Below are positions 13,587 through 20,520 of a stretch of 24,739 nt of DNA, in pieces. The position numbers were made by a program, and so were the translations under genes. The stretch is taken from contig CAYQKB010000014.1 in NCBI GenBank assembly GCA_964418085.1, positions 1-24,739 of the forward strand, in the 5' to 3' direction. The notes under the pieces are model-generated. The model worked only from the letters and a program-made list of their open reading frames with translations. It was not told where the DNA came from and made no database searches. Positions within the stretch are counted from its first letter, which is position 1; every line of letters starts with the position of its first letter. The stretch comes from JBBTYG01 sp964418085. Its GTDB lineage: Bacteria > Patescibacteriota > Minisyncoccia > UBA6257 > 2-01-FULL-56-20.

Positions 13587-14600
13587 CTACAGCAATAAAG
13601 AGAAATCGAACGGCGAGTATGTCTTTTCCTTTCCCAAGAAAAATCTGGCGAGCGAGCGATTTTGCTCTTCTATCACGGATTTCATCGGATAGGATTTGCC
13701 TTGCCATCGAACTTTTTGGTTTAGGCGGCTGAATACCGCTTCAACGACTTTTGCTTTTCCTTCCGCAGAAAGCCGATATTCATTTTTTCCCGCCCGTTCA
13801 AAATCTCCCCGCCTTCCCAATATACCATCGATAAAAAGAGGAATGATGCTCGAATCAACAAGCGGAACCCTGAATTCTTCCACGAGATCGAGTACGAGAG
13901 CGGGCTTGCCGTACCTTTCTGTATGATACAAACCAAGATATGGATCCAGCCCGACATACAAACAGGCGCGCTCTACTTCGTTGTACAGAATTCCGTAACC
14001 ATAGTTCAGAGCGCTGTTAAATTTATCCCGTGCCTGCGGAATTCGCCCCGGAAACTTATGGAGTCGCCTGATGCAGCTCCAATATTTTTCGGCGATATAC
14101 CCCTCTGTGCCAAGCAACTGTTCCCGAGTTTGGATTCCGGAGATATTTTCGTGCAAAGTTTGATGAAGTGCTTCTGCCTGAAAAACTTCTTTTGAGAAAT
14201 CTGCGCCATATTTTGCGGCCAAATATTTTAAATATGCCACTTGGTTACCGCATTTCCCGCGCATAAAACTCTTTGCCAATTCCATGGCTTTCCGAGAATC
14301 CTGCGACGTTTCGAGCTGGGCACGCCTTACCGTGGCAATTCCTTTTGGCTCGCTCGCAAAAATCCTTCCAACCGGCTTTCCGAAAGACCCGAGGTAAACG
14401 ATGTCTACGTCATGCTCGAGCGCCAGCCGGACAGCATGAGTTGAAATAGAGGAAGGACGCAAAATGACAATTTTATTGAGGCGGCGGATCGGGTATTCTT
14501 TTCTCTTCTTAGATTTGGGGAAACGGAGCGCAATCCGTTCACCGGTGCAGCCAATGAACGTGCCATATACATCTATGAGTAAATCTGTTCGCGTAAGCAT
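13587..14600 (-). CDS. cas1: CRISPR-associated integrase Cas1
   Basis: 337 residues, a typical length. The N-terminal beta domain (LLIDVYGTFIGCTGERIALR) is followed by the all-helical catalytic domain with metal ligands Glu166 (LLGTEGYIAEKYW), His226 (YLGLYHTERYGKPALVLDL) and Asp238/Glu241 (LDLVEEFR), and the family signature ARDKFNSALNYGYGILYNEV. It integrates spacers at CRISPR leaders. A strong promoter lies just upstream and cas2 directly downstream. No cas4, effector, array or leader-repeat is visible in the window. Its divergent neighbour is a Xer recombinase. The gene looks intact. Confidence 0.95.
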   Translation of the reverse strand: MLTRTDLLIDVYGTFIGCTGERIALRFPKSKKRKEYPIRRLNKIVILRPSSISTHAVRLALEHDVDIVYLGSFGKPVGRIFASEPKGIATVRRAQLETSQDSRKAMELAKSFMRGKCGNQVAYLKYLAAKYGADFSKEVFQAEALHQTLHENISGIQTREQLLGTEGYIAEKYWSCIRRLHKFPGRIPQARDKFNSALNYGYGILYNEVERACLYVGLDPYLGLYHTERYGKPALVLDLVEEFRVPLVDSSIIPLFIDGILGRRGDFERAGKNEYRLSAEGKAKVVEAVFSRLNQKVRWQGKSYPMKSVIEEQNRSLARFFLGKEKTYSPFDFSLLL

Positions 14601-14611
14601 AATTTCTATAT

Positions 14612-14640
14612 TCTGTAACTCTAAAACAAATAGGTGTCAA
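14612..14640 (-). promoter_or_regulatory. cas1-cas2 promoter
   Basis: On the - strand a consensus TTGACA (14640-14635), 17-bp spacer, TACAGA (14617-14612), 11 nt from the cas1 ATG. The leader would be only about 5 nt. Confidence 0.65.
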
Positions 14641-14664
14641 GAACACGTTTTGCGACAGATGCGA

Positions 14665-14670
14665 TATAAT
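14665..14670 (+). promoter_or_regulatory. -10 box of xer gene, near-leaderless
   Basis: Consensus TATAAT 7 nt before ATG 14678; no good -35 at 17 bp. The alternative in-frame ATG at 14669 overlaps this box and would not be in the mRNA, which decides the start. Confidence 0.55.
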
Positions 14671-14677
14671 GAAATTA

Positions 14678-15622
14678 ATGTCTGAAATCCAAAAACTTCT
14701 AAACGACTACTTCGCCTATCTCGAAATCGAAAAAAATCGCTCGCCGAAAACGCGCGAGAACTACGAACGCTACCTGAACGAATTCGTCCGCTTCAGCAAA
14801 ATCAAAACGCCTAAAGACATCACAGAAAAAAGCGTACAGGATTTCCGGCTCGCTTTGGCACGCCGGCTTGTCCGCCAAAGTTTTAACGACGGTGGAAGCG
14901 TTAGCGGAGGCGGCCGCGAAGGCCAACCGATAAAAAAAATCACACAGAGCTACTACGTGATCGCCATCCGAAACTTTTTGAAATTTTTATCGAAGCGTGA
15001 CATCGAAACGCTCTCGGCCGACAAAATCGAATTGCCAAAAATCCCCGAGCGGCAAATAGAAGTTTTAGAATACGACGATCTCGCACGCCTCCTCGCTGCG
15101 CCGAAAGAGCAAACACTCCGCGATCTCCGCGACAAAGCAATCCTCGAACTTTTTTTCTCTACCGGCCTCCGGCTCTCCGAACTCTGCTCGCTCTCGCGCT
15201 ATACCGATTTCGCTCGCGGCGAGCTCTCCGTTCGCGGCAAGGGCGGCAAAGTGCGCGTCGTGTTTCTGTCCGACGGAGCTAAAGCCGCTATTAAAAAATA
15301 TTTAGACAAGCGCGGCGATGCCTACGAAGCGCTATTCATCAGCATAGACAAATCGGGCAAAGCAATGGAAAAAATCACTCCCCGCTCGGTGCAAAGGATG
15401 GTTGAGCGCCGCGCAAAAGAAGCCGGCATTCCGAAAAAAATCCACGCCCACCAACTCCGCCACAGTTTCGCAACTGACCTACTAATAAACGGCGCCGACC
15501 TCCGCTCTGTCCAATCGCTTTTAGGCCATTCAAATATTTCGACCACGCAAATCTACACGCATCTCACCAACAAAGAACTCCGCGAAATCCATAAAGCGTT
15601 TCATGGAAAGCGTAGAGGATAA
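14678..15622 (+). CDS. Tyrosine recombinase XerC/XerD family
   Basis: 314 residues from ATG 14678. The N-terminal SAM-like core-binding domain (YFAYLEIEKNRSPKTRENYE) is followed by the catalytic domain with the tyrosine-recombinase tetrad: Arg in STGLRLSELCSL, Lys in VRGKGGKVRVV, HQLRHSFATDLL, GHSNISTTQIYTH with the nucleophilic Tyr. It is expected to resolve chromosome dimers at dif with FtsK, whose gene is in the same window. Residues about 64-86 (VRQSFNDGGSVSGGGREGQP) are an extra glycine-rich loop, encoded by DNA beginning GGCTTGTCCGCC, a repeat word also found at 24487. It is divergent from cas1, 77 bp apart. Confidence 0.92.
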   Translation: MSEIQKLLNDYFAYLEIEKNRSPKTRENYERYLNEFVRFSKIKTPKDITEKSVQDFRLALARRLVRQSFNDGGSVSGGGREGQPIKKITQSYYVIAIRNFLKFLSKRDIETLSADKIELPKIPERQIEVLEYDDLARLLAAPKEQTLRDLRDKAILELFFSTGLRLSELCSLSRYTDFARGELSVRGKGGKVRVVFLSDGAKAAIKKYLDKRGDAYEALFISIDKSGKAMEKITPRSVQRMVERRAKEAGIPKKIHAHQLRHSFATDLLINGADLRSVQSLLGHSNISTTQIYTHLTNKELREIHKAFHGKRRG

Positions 15623-15627
15623 AAAAG

Positions 15628-15654
15628 TTGCACATCGCGGAATTTTTATATAAT
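15628..15654 (+). promoter_or_regulatory. Promoter of the 45-residue membrane peptide
   Basis: TTGCAC (15628-15633) and TATAAT (15649-15654) with a 15-bp spacer, or TAATCT at 17 bp. The word TTGCACATCGCG recurs as TTGCGCATCGCG in the promoter at 19173. Confidence 0.55.
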
Positions 15655-15676
15655 CTAAATTTGAAAGGATTAATAT

Positions 15677-15814
15677 ATGAAAATTAGACAGTTCTTTGCC
15701 CCGCTGGTACAACTATTCGCGCCACTTTTTAAATCGAAAGTGGCACTCGTAGTACTACTGATCACCGCCGCTCTTGCTGCAATACTTACATGGCTTGAAC
15801 TGAAGTTCCGCTAG
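15677..15814 (+). CDS. Small single-pass membrane peptide (45 residues)
   Basis: ATG 15677 has a strong SD GAAAGGAT ending 6 nt upstream, a promoter before it and a terminator after it. This is a complete expression unit for a 45-residue product starting MKIRQFFAPLVQLFAPLF. Residues about 21-40 (KVALVVLLITAALAAILTWL) form one membrane span with basic residues on both sides. No family recognised. It lies between the xer gene and the convergent ftsH; a regulatory role for FtsH or the envelope would be speculation. Confidence 0.7.
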   Translation: MKIRQFFAPLVQLFAPLFKSKVALVVLLITAALAAILTWLELKFR

Positions 15815-15858
15815 TTAGAACCGCGAAGCATCAGCGTTGCGAAAAAACCGTCCAGAAT

Positions 15859-15892
15859 CCCCGGCGACCTAAAAAAGGCCGCCGGATTTTTA
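15859..15892 (+). terminator. Intrinsic terminator after the small membrane peptide
   Basis: CCGGCGACCT-AAAAAA-GGCCGCCGG followed by ATTTTTATT on +. It lies 45 bp past the stop and just before the convergent ftsH end. Confidence 0.8.
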
Positions 15893-15914
15893 TTATTCTT
15901 CACTCCAGCGCGGC

Positions 15915-17744
15915 CTACGTAGTTTTGAGATGAAATCCTGCCTGCTTCAAGATCGCGTTAAATTCCTCCTGCTCAAGCGTTTCTTTTTCTATGAGCGCCT
16001 GCGCGATTTTTTTGAGCACGCTCTTTTGGGTCGTCAAAACTTTCTGCGCGGTCTCGTATGCGTTGTGTATAAACGTCTGTACTTCCTTATCGATCGCCGC
16101 CGCAATTTTCTCGGAATAATTTTTCTCCGTCGTCATCTCACGGCCCAAAAATACCATCTCTTCGCTGCTTCCGAACGTGATGGGCCCGAGCGAACTCATG
16201 CCGTATTTCGTCACCAGTTTCCGCGCGAGCTCTGACGCTTGCTTCAAATCGCTCGACGCGCCGGTAGACACATCACCAAAGGTCAGCTTCTCCGATGCAA
16301 ACCCCCCAAGGAGCGATGCCAAATCCGTCAAAAACTGATTGCGTGTCCGCAGGTGCCTATCCTCAATCGGAAGTTTCATGGTATATCCACCGGCAAATCC
16401 GCGGCTCACGATCGAAACCTTGTGCACTGGGTCTGCGCCTGGGAGCGCCGCAGCGACAAGCGCATGGCCACCCTCGTGGTATGCAGTAATCTCTTTTTCG
16501 TTTTTGGTAATCACGCGGCTCTTCCGCTCCGGTCCAAGCACTACCTTTTCAACTGCCTCAAACATATCTTGCTGTCCGATTACTTTTTCACCGCGGCGCG
16601 CCGCAAATATTGCGGCTTCGTTCATAAGATTTGCCAGGTCTGCACCCGAAAATCCCGGCGTCCTTGTCGCAACCTTTCGAATATCAACTTCCTTTCCCAT
16701 CGCCTTTCCCTGCGCATGGATTTTAAGTATCTCCTCGCGGTCGTTTAAGTCAGGCAGGTCGAGAACAACGCGCCGATCGAATCGGCCCGGTCGCAAAAGC
16801 GCCGGATCTAAAACATCCGGCCTATTTGTGGCAGCAAGCACTATCACGCGCGTATCCCGCTCAAAGCCATCAAGCTCAACCAAAATCTGATTGAGTGTCT
16901 GCTCCCGCTCATCATTTCCTCCGCCCATCCCTGCGCCGCGTTGGCGCCCGACGGCATCTATCTCATCAATAAACAAAATAGCCGGCGATGCTTTTTTTGC
17001 CGTTAAAAATGCGTCTCGCGTGCGACTTGCGCCGACTCCGACAAACATTTCCACAAACTCGGAAGCCGAGATAAAGAAAAATGGCACCTCGCTCTCCCCC
17101 GCAACAGCCCGGGCAATCAAAGTTTTCCCCGTCCCCGGAGGACCCATAAGCAAAATACCCCGCGGTATCCGCGCTCCCAGATCCAAAAACTTTTTCGGGT
17201 TCTTCAGAAAATCAACAACTTCGGACAATTCCTCTTTCGCTTCTTTAAGCCCCGCAACATCTTTAAACGTGACGCGGTCTTTAAATGTCGAGAGCTTCAG
17301 ATTGGATCGCCCGAAATTAAACGCCTGGTTCACGCCTCCCTTCGCCTGCTTGAACATCACAAAAAACATAAACCCGATGATAATAAGCGGAAGCAGCGTC
17401 GGGATTAAAATCCCCGCCCAAAATTCCCACGACGATTGTCCCTGAACTGCGATTTCTACACCGGCCAAAGCCGACGGTAAAACGCCGACATTTTTTAATG
17501 TCTCGGTAATTCCGGATTCCGTTTCTTTTTTCGAAATCGCACTCGTACCATCTGCAAGTTTTATAGCAAGATCGTCGCCGTTAACGGTAATATTGGACAC
17601 CTCATGTGAATTGATCTTTGCCGCAAGCTGGCTCAAGCTCAATTCTACCGGCGCCTTCTGCGGCTCGATAAAAAACGAGAAGACGATCGATATCACCATC
17701 AGCGTCGCCACCGCCCACAAAAAATTTTTCAAAAAGTTTGACAT
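15915..17744 (-). CDS. ftsH: ATP-dependent zinc metalloprotease FtsH
   Basis: 609 residues from ATG 17744 (the in-frame ATG at 17783 would add 13 residues not typical of the family). Order: membrane span 1 (FLWAVATLMVISIVFSFF), a short periplasmic domain of about 70 residues, membrane span 2 (ILIPTLLPLIIIGFMFFVMF), AAA+ module with Walker A GPPGTGKT, pore-loop region FVEMFVGVGASR, Walker B ILFIDEIDAV and second-region-of-homology ATNRPDVLDPALLRPGRFD, then the M41 protease with HEGGH zinc site and C-terminal coiled segment. It degrades unassembled membrane proteins and short-lived regulators. All motifs are intact. It is a single gene, convergent with the small peptide gene and divergent from tRNA-His. 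Confidence 0.97.
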   Translation of the reverse strand: MSNFLKNFLWAVATLMVISIVFSFFIEPQKAPVELSLSQLAAKINSHEVSNITVNGDDLAIKLADGTSAISKKETESGITETLKNVGVLPSALAGVEIAVQGQSSWEFWAGILIPTLLPLIIIGFMFFVMFKQAKGGVNQAFNFGRSNLKLSTFKDRVTFKDVAGLKEAKEELSEVVDFLKNPKKFLDLGARIPRGILLMGPPGTGKTLIARAVAGESEVPFFFISASEFVEMFVGVGASRTRDAFLTAKKASPAILFIDEIDAVGRQRGAGMGGGNDEREQTLNQILVELDGFERDTRVIVLAATNRPDVLDPALLRPGRFDRRVVLDLPDLNDREEILKIHAQGKAMGKEVDIRKVATRTPGFSGADLANLMNEAAIFAARRGEKVIGQQDMFEAVEKVVLGPERKSRVITKNEKEITAYHEGGHALVAAALPGADPVHKVSIVSRGFAGGYTMKLPIEDRHLRTRNQFLTDLASLLGGFASEKLTFGDVSTGASSDLKQASELARKLVTKYGMSSLGPITFGSSEEMVFLGREMTTEKNYSEKIAAAIDKEVQTFIHNAYETAQKVLTTQKSVLKKIAQALIEKETLEQEEFNAILKQAGFHLKTT

Positions 17745-17872
17745 AAATGGTATGTGAAAAATTAATTTAAAAACCTTATACAAGTTTAATCGAACTCATA
17801 GATGAGGTCAATAAAATCATAGACGGCTACGCATGGTTGATATTACAACGCCGCGTAAAAATTTCTTACAAG

Positions 17873-17901
17873 TTGAAAACCGCCTCGAAAGCTTGTAGAT
17901 T
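17873..17901 (+). promoter_or_regulatory. tRNA-His promoter
   Basis: TTGAAA (17873-17878), 17-bp spacer, TAGATT (17896-17901), followed by a G-rich TAGGGGATAG discriminator-like stretch and the tRNA at 17924. It probably also drives the downstream phosphatase. Confidence 0.6.
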
Positions 17902-17923
17902 AGGTAGGGGATAGAAAGAGTAT

Positions 17924-17995
17924 GGTGCCCATAGTTTAGCGGTAAAACTTCGCTCTGTGGCAGCGACATCATGGGTTCAACTCCCATTGGGCACC
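17924..17995 (+). tRNA. tRNA-His (GTG)
   Basis: Acceptor GTGCCCA/TGGGCAC with the extra G-1:C73 pair diagnostic of tRNA-His, anticodon loop CTGTGGC closed by TCGCT/AGCGA, and T arm ATGGG-TTCAACT-CCCAT. CCA is not encoded (CAAAA follows). The next start codon is only 5 nt downstream. Confidence 0.95.
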
Positions 17996-18000
17996 CAAAA

Positions 18001-18642
18001 ATGAAAATCTATTTTGTCAGGCATGGTGAAAGCGAGCAGAATAAACTCGAGGAAGAACGAGGCGTCGAGCATTGGCAGGGGTCGAGAGGCGGGCTTACGG
18101 CACAAGGAAAAATTCAGGCGGCAAAAGCCGCCGCAGAGCTGAAGAAAAAAGCCATTGATCTTGTTATTTCAAGTCCGTACGATCGGGCGCAAGAAACGGC
18201 AGAAATTATTTCCGACATAGTACAGAAACCACTCGAAACCAACACATTATTTATCGAAAGGAAAAATCCGACAGAAATCTGGGACCGATTTGAAGACGAA
18301 CCCGGGGTAAAAGAAGTGGTTCTCCAAATCCAGAAAAATTTTCACAATAACGACTGGCACCACTCTGATGAAGAAAATGCGAGTGACATGAAAAATCGCG
18401 CCCAAAAAGCGCTCGACTATATAACATCACTTCCATATTCAAACATTGTTGTTGTGTCACACGGAACGTTTCTCAAAACGGTTTTTTCTTTGATCCTCCC
18501 CAAAGAATACACCCAGTGGAACAATTTTGATGCTCTTTTAAACTTCCCAATCGACAACGGCCAAATCATAGAATGCGCATACGCAAACAAAAAATGGAAT
18601 TTTAATGGCGGCAAGCTCCCCGAAAAAATTCTCTCTTCTTAA
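18001..18642 (+). CDS. Histidine phosphatase family protein (phosphoglycerate-mutase-like)
   Basis: 213 residues. The phosphate-pocket motif is FVRHGESEQNK at the N-terminus (catalytic His with Arg), a second Arg lies in SSPYDRAQETAEII, and the second catalytic His in VVVSHGTFLKTVF. Family members are phosphatases or cofactor-dependent mutases; the substrate cannot be told from sequence. ATG 18001 was chosen over the upstream in-frame start at 17971, which lies inside the tRNA. No SD can exist between the tRNA and the ATG, so RNase processing of a tRNA-mRNA transcript would yield a near-leaderless message. A membrane-protein gene follows after 17 bp, probably in the same unit. Confidence 0.88.
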   Translation: MKIYFVRHGESEQNKLEEERGVEHWQGSRGGLTAQGKIQAAKAAAELKKKAIDLVISSPYDRAQETAEIISDIVQKPLETNTLFIERKNPTEIWDRFEDEPGVKEVVLQIQKNFHNNDWHHSDEENASDMKNRAQKALDYITSLPYSNIVVVSHGTFLKTVFSLILPKEYTQWNNFDALLNFPIDNGQIIECAYANKKWNFNGGKLPEKILSS

Positions 18643-18659
18643 ATTATTAGACTTCCACA

Positions 18660-19157
18660 ATGTTCGATCTCAAAAACCTCCGCGAAGAAAAGTATATCCA
18701 CATAATTTTTGATATAAGCGTAATCCTGAAAGGGGTGCATGCGTTCATTGAAATAGTCGGGGGCATTTTTGTCCTCCTTGTCAGCAAAGAATTTGTTCAA
18801 AACGCCGTTACCTGGTTTACCCAAGGGGAATTAGCCGATGACCCCCAAGATTTTATTTCTAATTATTTTGTCGGCCTCGCCCAAAATTTTTCTGTCACCT
18901 CGCAACATTTTGTCGCTTTCTATCTTTTGAGCCACGGCATCATAAAAGGATTTTTGGTCCTGGCACTCCTCAAAGAAAAATTGTGGGCGTATCCGCTCGC
19001 AATCATTGTTTTCTCAATCTTCAGCATCTACCAAATTTTCCGCTTTACCCACACACACTCCGTGTGGCTCCTGCTTATAACACTCCTTGACTTCGCAGTT
19101 ATCGGCCTCACCTGGCATGAATATAAGTATATGAAAGCGAGACCAGCGCGAGCGTAA
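18660..19157 (+). CDS. DUF2127-family integral membrane protein
   Basis: 165 residues with four hydrophobic spans: VILKGVHAFIEIVGGIFVLLVS (about 20-42), FVAFYLLSHGIIKGFLVLAL (about 83-103), LAIIVFSIFSIYQIFRF (about 111-130), and WLLLITLLDFAVIGLTWHEY (about 135-156). The conserved polar residues KG..H near the first span and SHG..KG in the second match the DUF2127 pattern. The function of the family is unknown. It starts 17 bp after the phosphatase, so the two are likely co-transcribed. The tail KYMKARPARA is basic and cytoplasmic. Confidence 0.8.
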   Translation: MFDLKNLREEKYIHIIFDISVILKGVHAFIEIVGGIFVLLVSKEFVQNAVTWFTQGELADDPQDFISNYFVGLAQNFSVTSQHFVAFYLLSHGIIKGFLVLALLKEKLWAYPLAIIVFSIFSIYQIFRFTHTHSVWLLLITLLDFAVIGLTWHEYKYMKARPARA

Positions 19158-19172
19158 AAAAAATAAAACAAC

Positions 19173-19201
19173 TTGCGCATCGCGAGACATAAGTTTATAT
19201 T
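19173..19201 (+). promoter_or_regulatory. Promoter of the hypothetical gene at 19241
   Basis: TTGCGC (19173-19178), 17-bp spacer, TATATT (19196-19201). The -35 region TTGCGCATCGCG nearly repeats the one at 15628. A leader of about 33 nt carries GAAAGG before the ATG. Confidence 0.6.
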
Positions 19202-19240
19202 TCAAGAACTGAACCTTAACAAAAGAACGAAAGGCATAGT

Positions 19241-19588
19241 ATGGCATCAAGCAAAGAACTGGTGGAACTCTTCAATGGTGGGGCACTCGGCAGACTGCTC
19301 ACTCAAACATTCGGCGGAGAATTGGGACACACGCCCCCAAACAAAGACGCGGACTTTATTGTCGTGTTTAAAAACCAAACCGACGTACCCGAACCGGCGG
19401 CAGTGAAAACTGCGGTCGAAGATTATTATCGCAAACTGGGCTACCCAATTAAAAGCGAGAGCTACAGCAACGGCTCTACGGGGTTTGCGATAGTCCTCGA
19501 CGAAGTAATAGTTGCTATCACCATCACAACCCACTACCCATTTGACGGAGCGCACGCATGCATCAGAGCTACAAGTATTCTTTCCTAA
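19241..19588 (+). CDS. Hypothetical small cytoplasmic protein
   Basis: 115 residues, no signal or membrane segment. ATG 19241 follows GAAAGG by 6 nt and a good promoter. Two alternating strand/helix units (DADFIVVFKNQTDVPEPAAV; VEDYYRKLGYPIKSESY; TGFAIVLDEVIVAITITTHY) suggest a small alpha/beta fold. There are no catalytic motifs and I do not recognise the family. The gene stands alone: its own promoter, then the separate small-RNA unit about 20 bp after its stop. Confidence 0.68.
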   Translation: MASSKELVELFNGGALGRLLTQTFGGELGHTPPNKDADFIVVFKNQTDVPEPAAVKTAVEDYYRKLGYPIKSESYSNGSTGFAIVLDEVIVAITITTHYPFDGAHACIRATSILS

Positions 19589-19610
19589 AAAGTTATCCAC
19601 AGCCCCCTAT

Positions 19611-19638
19611 TTGACGAGGTACAGGAGGGGCGTATAGT
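19611..19638 (+). promoter_or_regulatory. Strong promoter of the putative small RNA
   Basis: TTGACG (19611-19616), 16-bp spacer, TATAGT (19633-19638); the same hexamers as the lipoprotein promoter at 11790. Expected start near 19645. Confidence 0.7.
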
Positions 19639-19644
19639 AGAATG

Positions 19645-19716
19645 GTAATCAACCTTTAGGAAGATTACACCAATTTCAAAAAGAGCCCGCGCATCAAGCA
19701 ACGGCTCTTTTTATTT
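19645..19716 (+). ncRNA. Putative small RNA (orphan promoter-hairpin-terminator unit)
   Basis: About 72 nt from the predicted start to an intrinsic terminator, AAAGAGCC (19680-19687) / GGCTCTTT (19703-19710) plus a T run. The 5' part folds as GGTAATC with GATTACACC around AACCTTTAGGA. The only ORF is ATGGTAATCAACCTTTAG, five codons. No other gene uses this promoter, because the next gene on either side is on the other strand or earlier. Whether it is a regulatory RNA or an attenuated leader peptide is open. Confidence 0.5.
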
Positions 19717-19719
19717 CTA

Positions 19720-19752
19720 GTTAAAAAATAACAGCGCGTTTAAACGCGCTGT
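19720..19752 (-). terminator. Terminator of the small zinc-ribbon-like gene
   Basis: A perfect 22-bp palindrome (19731-19752, ACAGCGCGTTT and its complement) followed on the - strand by TATTTTTTAAC. It is 19 bp past the stop at 19772 and convergent with the small-RNA terminator. Confidence 0.8.
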
Positions 19753-19771
19753 GTTGATAAATTGCAAATCA

Positions 19772-19975
19772 CTAGTCGAAGGCCAGCGCCTTCTTGCAAA
19801 ACTTGCATCGCTCTACTCGCTGGCTCCCGTCTCCACACATGAAGTCTATCCCGCCCGTAGATTCGAAACAGACCGTCGCCACGGGATGGTATCCCAAAAA
19901 GCATTGTGCAAATCTGGGAAGCCGGCTGATCACTGCTCGCCAAAGCCATCGTACAATCTCATATTTAATTTTCAT
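19772..19975 (-). CDS. Small zinc-ribbon-like protein (67 residues)
   Basis: Start ATG 19975 has a textbook SD (AGGAG, 6-nt spacing) and the gene ends before a strong terminator, so it is a real unit. The N-terminus is basic and amphipathic (KIKYEIVRWLWRAVISRLPR), then FLGYHPVATVCFES, and a cysteine-rich end: DFMCGDGSQRVERCKFCKKA. Four to five cysteines (CG, CKFC, plus upstream VC and QC) could bind one zinc. The role is unknown. The 62-bp gap to the dUTPase gene upstream has no visible signal. Confidence 0.7.
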   Translation of the reverse strand: MKIKYEIVRWLWRAVISRLPRFAQCFLGYHPVATVCFESTGGIDFMCGDGSQRVERCKFCKKALAFD

Positions 19976-20037
19976 AATTTACTCCTAGAGAGGAGAATAC
20001 AAGAAACCAACTTCAAGTCAATCGCGGCAGACAACAA

Positions 20038-20463
20038 CTAGCCCGTCGTCCCAAACCCTCCCCGCGAGGAATCTTTTATTTCAGAAACTTCTTCAAAATG
20101 CGCGCGTTCAATCGGGACGATAAGCCCCTGCGCCAAACGGTCGCCGCGCTTCACAGCAACGGGCGCATCGGAAAAATTATAGATGACAAGATAAAGCTCA
20201 TCTTTCGGACCATGATAATCTTGGTCAATAACACCGACGCCGTTCCTCATCGCAAGATTTTTTTTGAAGAGCCCGCTCCGCGCAGCGAGAATAAGGGCGT
20301 GGCCATCGGGAACCTGAATTATAAAATTCGTGGGGAGTAGTTTACACTCATGCGGCGCAATCAGAGCATCTTCACGCGTATAGAGATCGAACGCCACCGC
20401 TCCTTCGGTTTTGTATTCCGGCAACGGCAATTCCCTATCAATTCTCACAATTTTTATGTTCAT
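20038..20463 (-). CDS. dut: dUTPase-fold protein 1 (dUTP diphosphatase-like)
   Basis: 141 residues with the five trimeric dUTPase motifs in order: AVAFDLYTRED (1), ILAARSGLFKK (2), GVGVIDQDYHGPKDELYLVI (3), KRGDRLAQGLIVP (4), and RGGFGTTG (5, the C-terminal glycine arm). It hydrolyses dUTP to dUMP and pyrophosphate, keeping uracil out of DNA and feeding thymidylate synthesis. Motif 3 has an insertion (HGPKDE where RGE is usual), so a dCTP deaminase-like or altered specificity is possible. It is divergent from the dCMP deaminase, 57 bp apart, and a second, different dUTPase lies beyond that gene. Confidence 0.88.
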   Translation of the reverse strand: MNIKIVRIDRELPLPEYKTEGAVAFDLYTREDALIAPHECKLLPTNFIIQVPDGHALILAARSGLFKKNLAMRNGVGVIDQDYHGPKDELYLVIYNFSDAPVAVKRGDRLAQGLIVPIERAHFEEVSEIKDSSRGGFGTTG

Positions 20464-20483
20464 GTTTAGCAGACGGGAAACCC

Positions 20484-20512
20484 TTTAACATTAGAAGTTT
20501 GTTGTGTATTAT
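20484..20512 (+). promoter_or_regulatory. Promoter of the dCMP deaminase gene
   Basis: TTTAAC (20484-20489), 17-bp spacer, TATTAT (20507-20512), 8 nt before ATG 20521. It predicts a leaderless mRNA; there is no SD. Confidence 0.55.
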
Positions 20513-20520
20513 ATTAATTA

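Noticed and set aside
17971..18000. Upstream start for the histidine phosphatase
   Set aside because: Lies inside tRNA-His; the RHG motif begins normally after ATG 18001.
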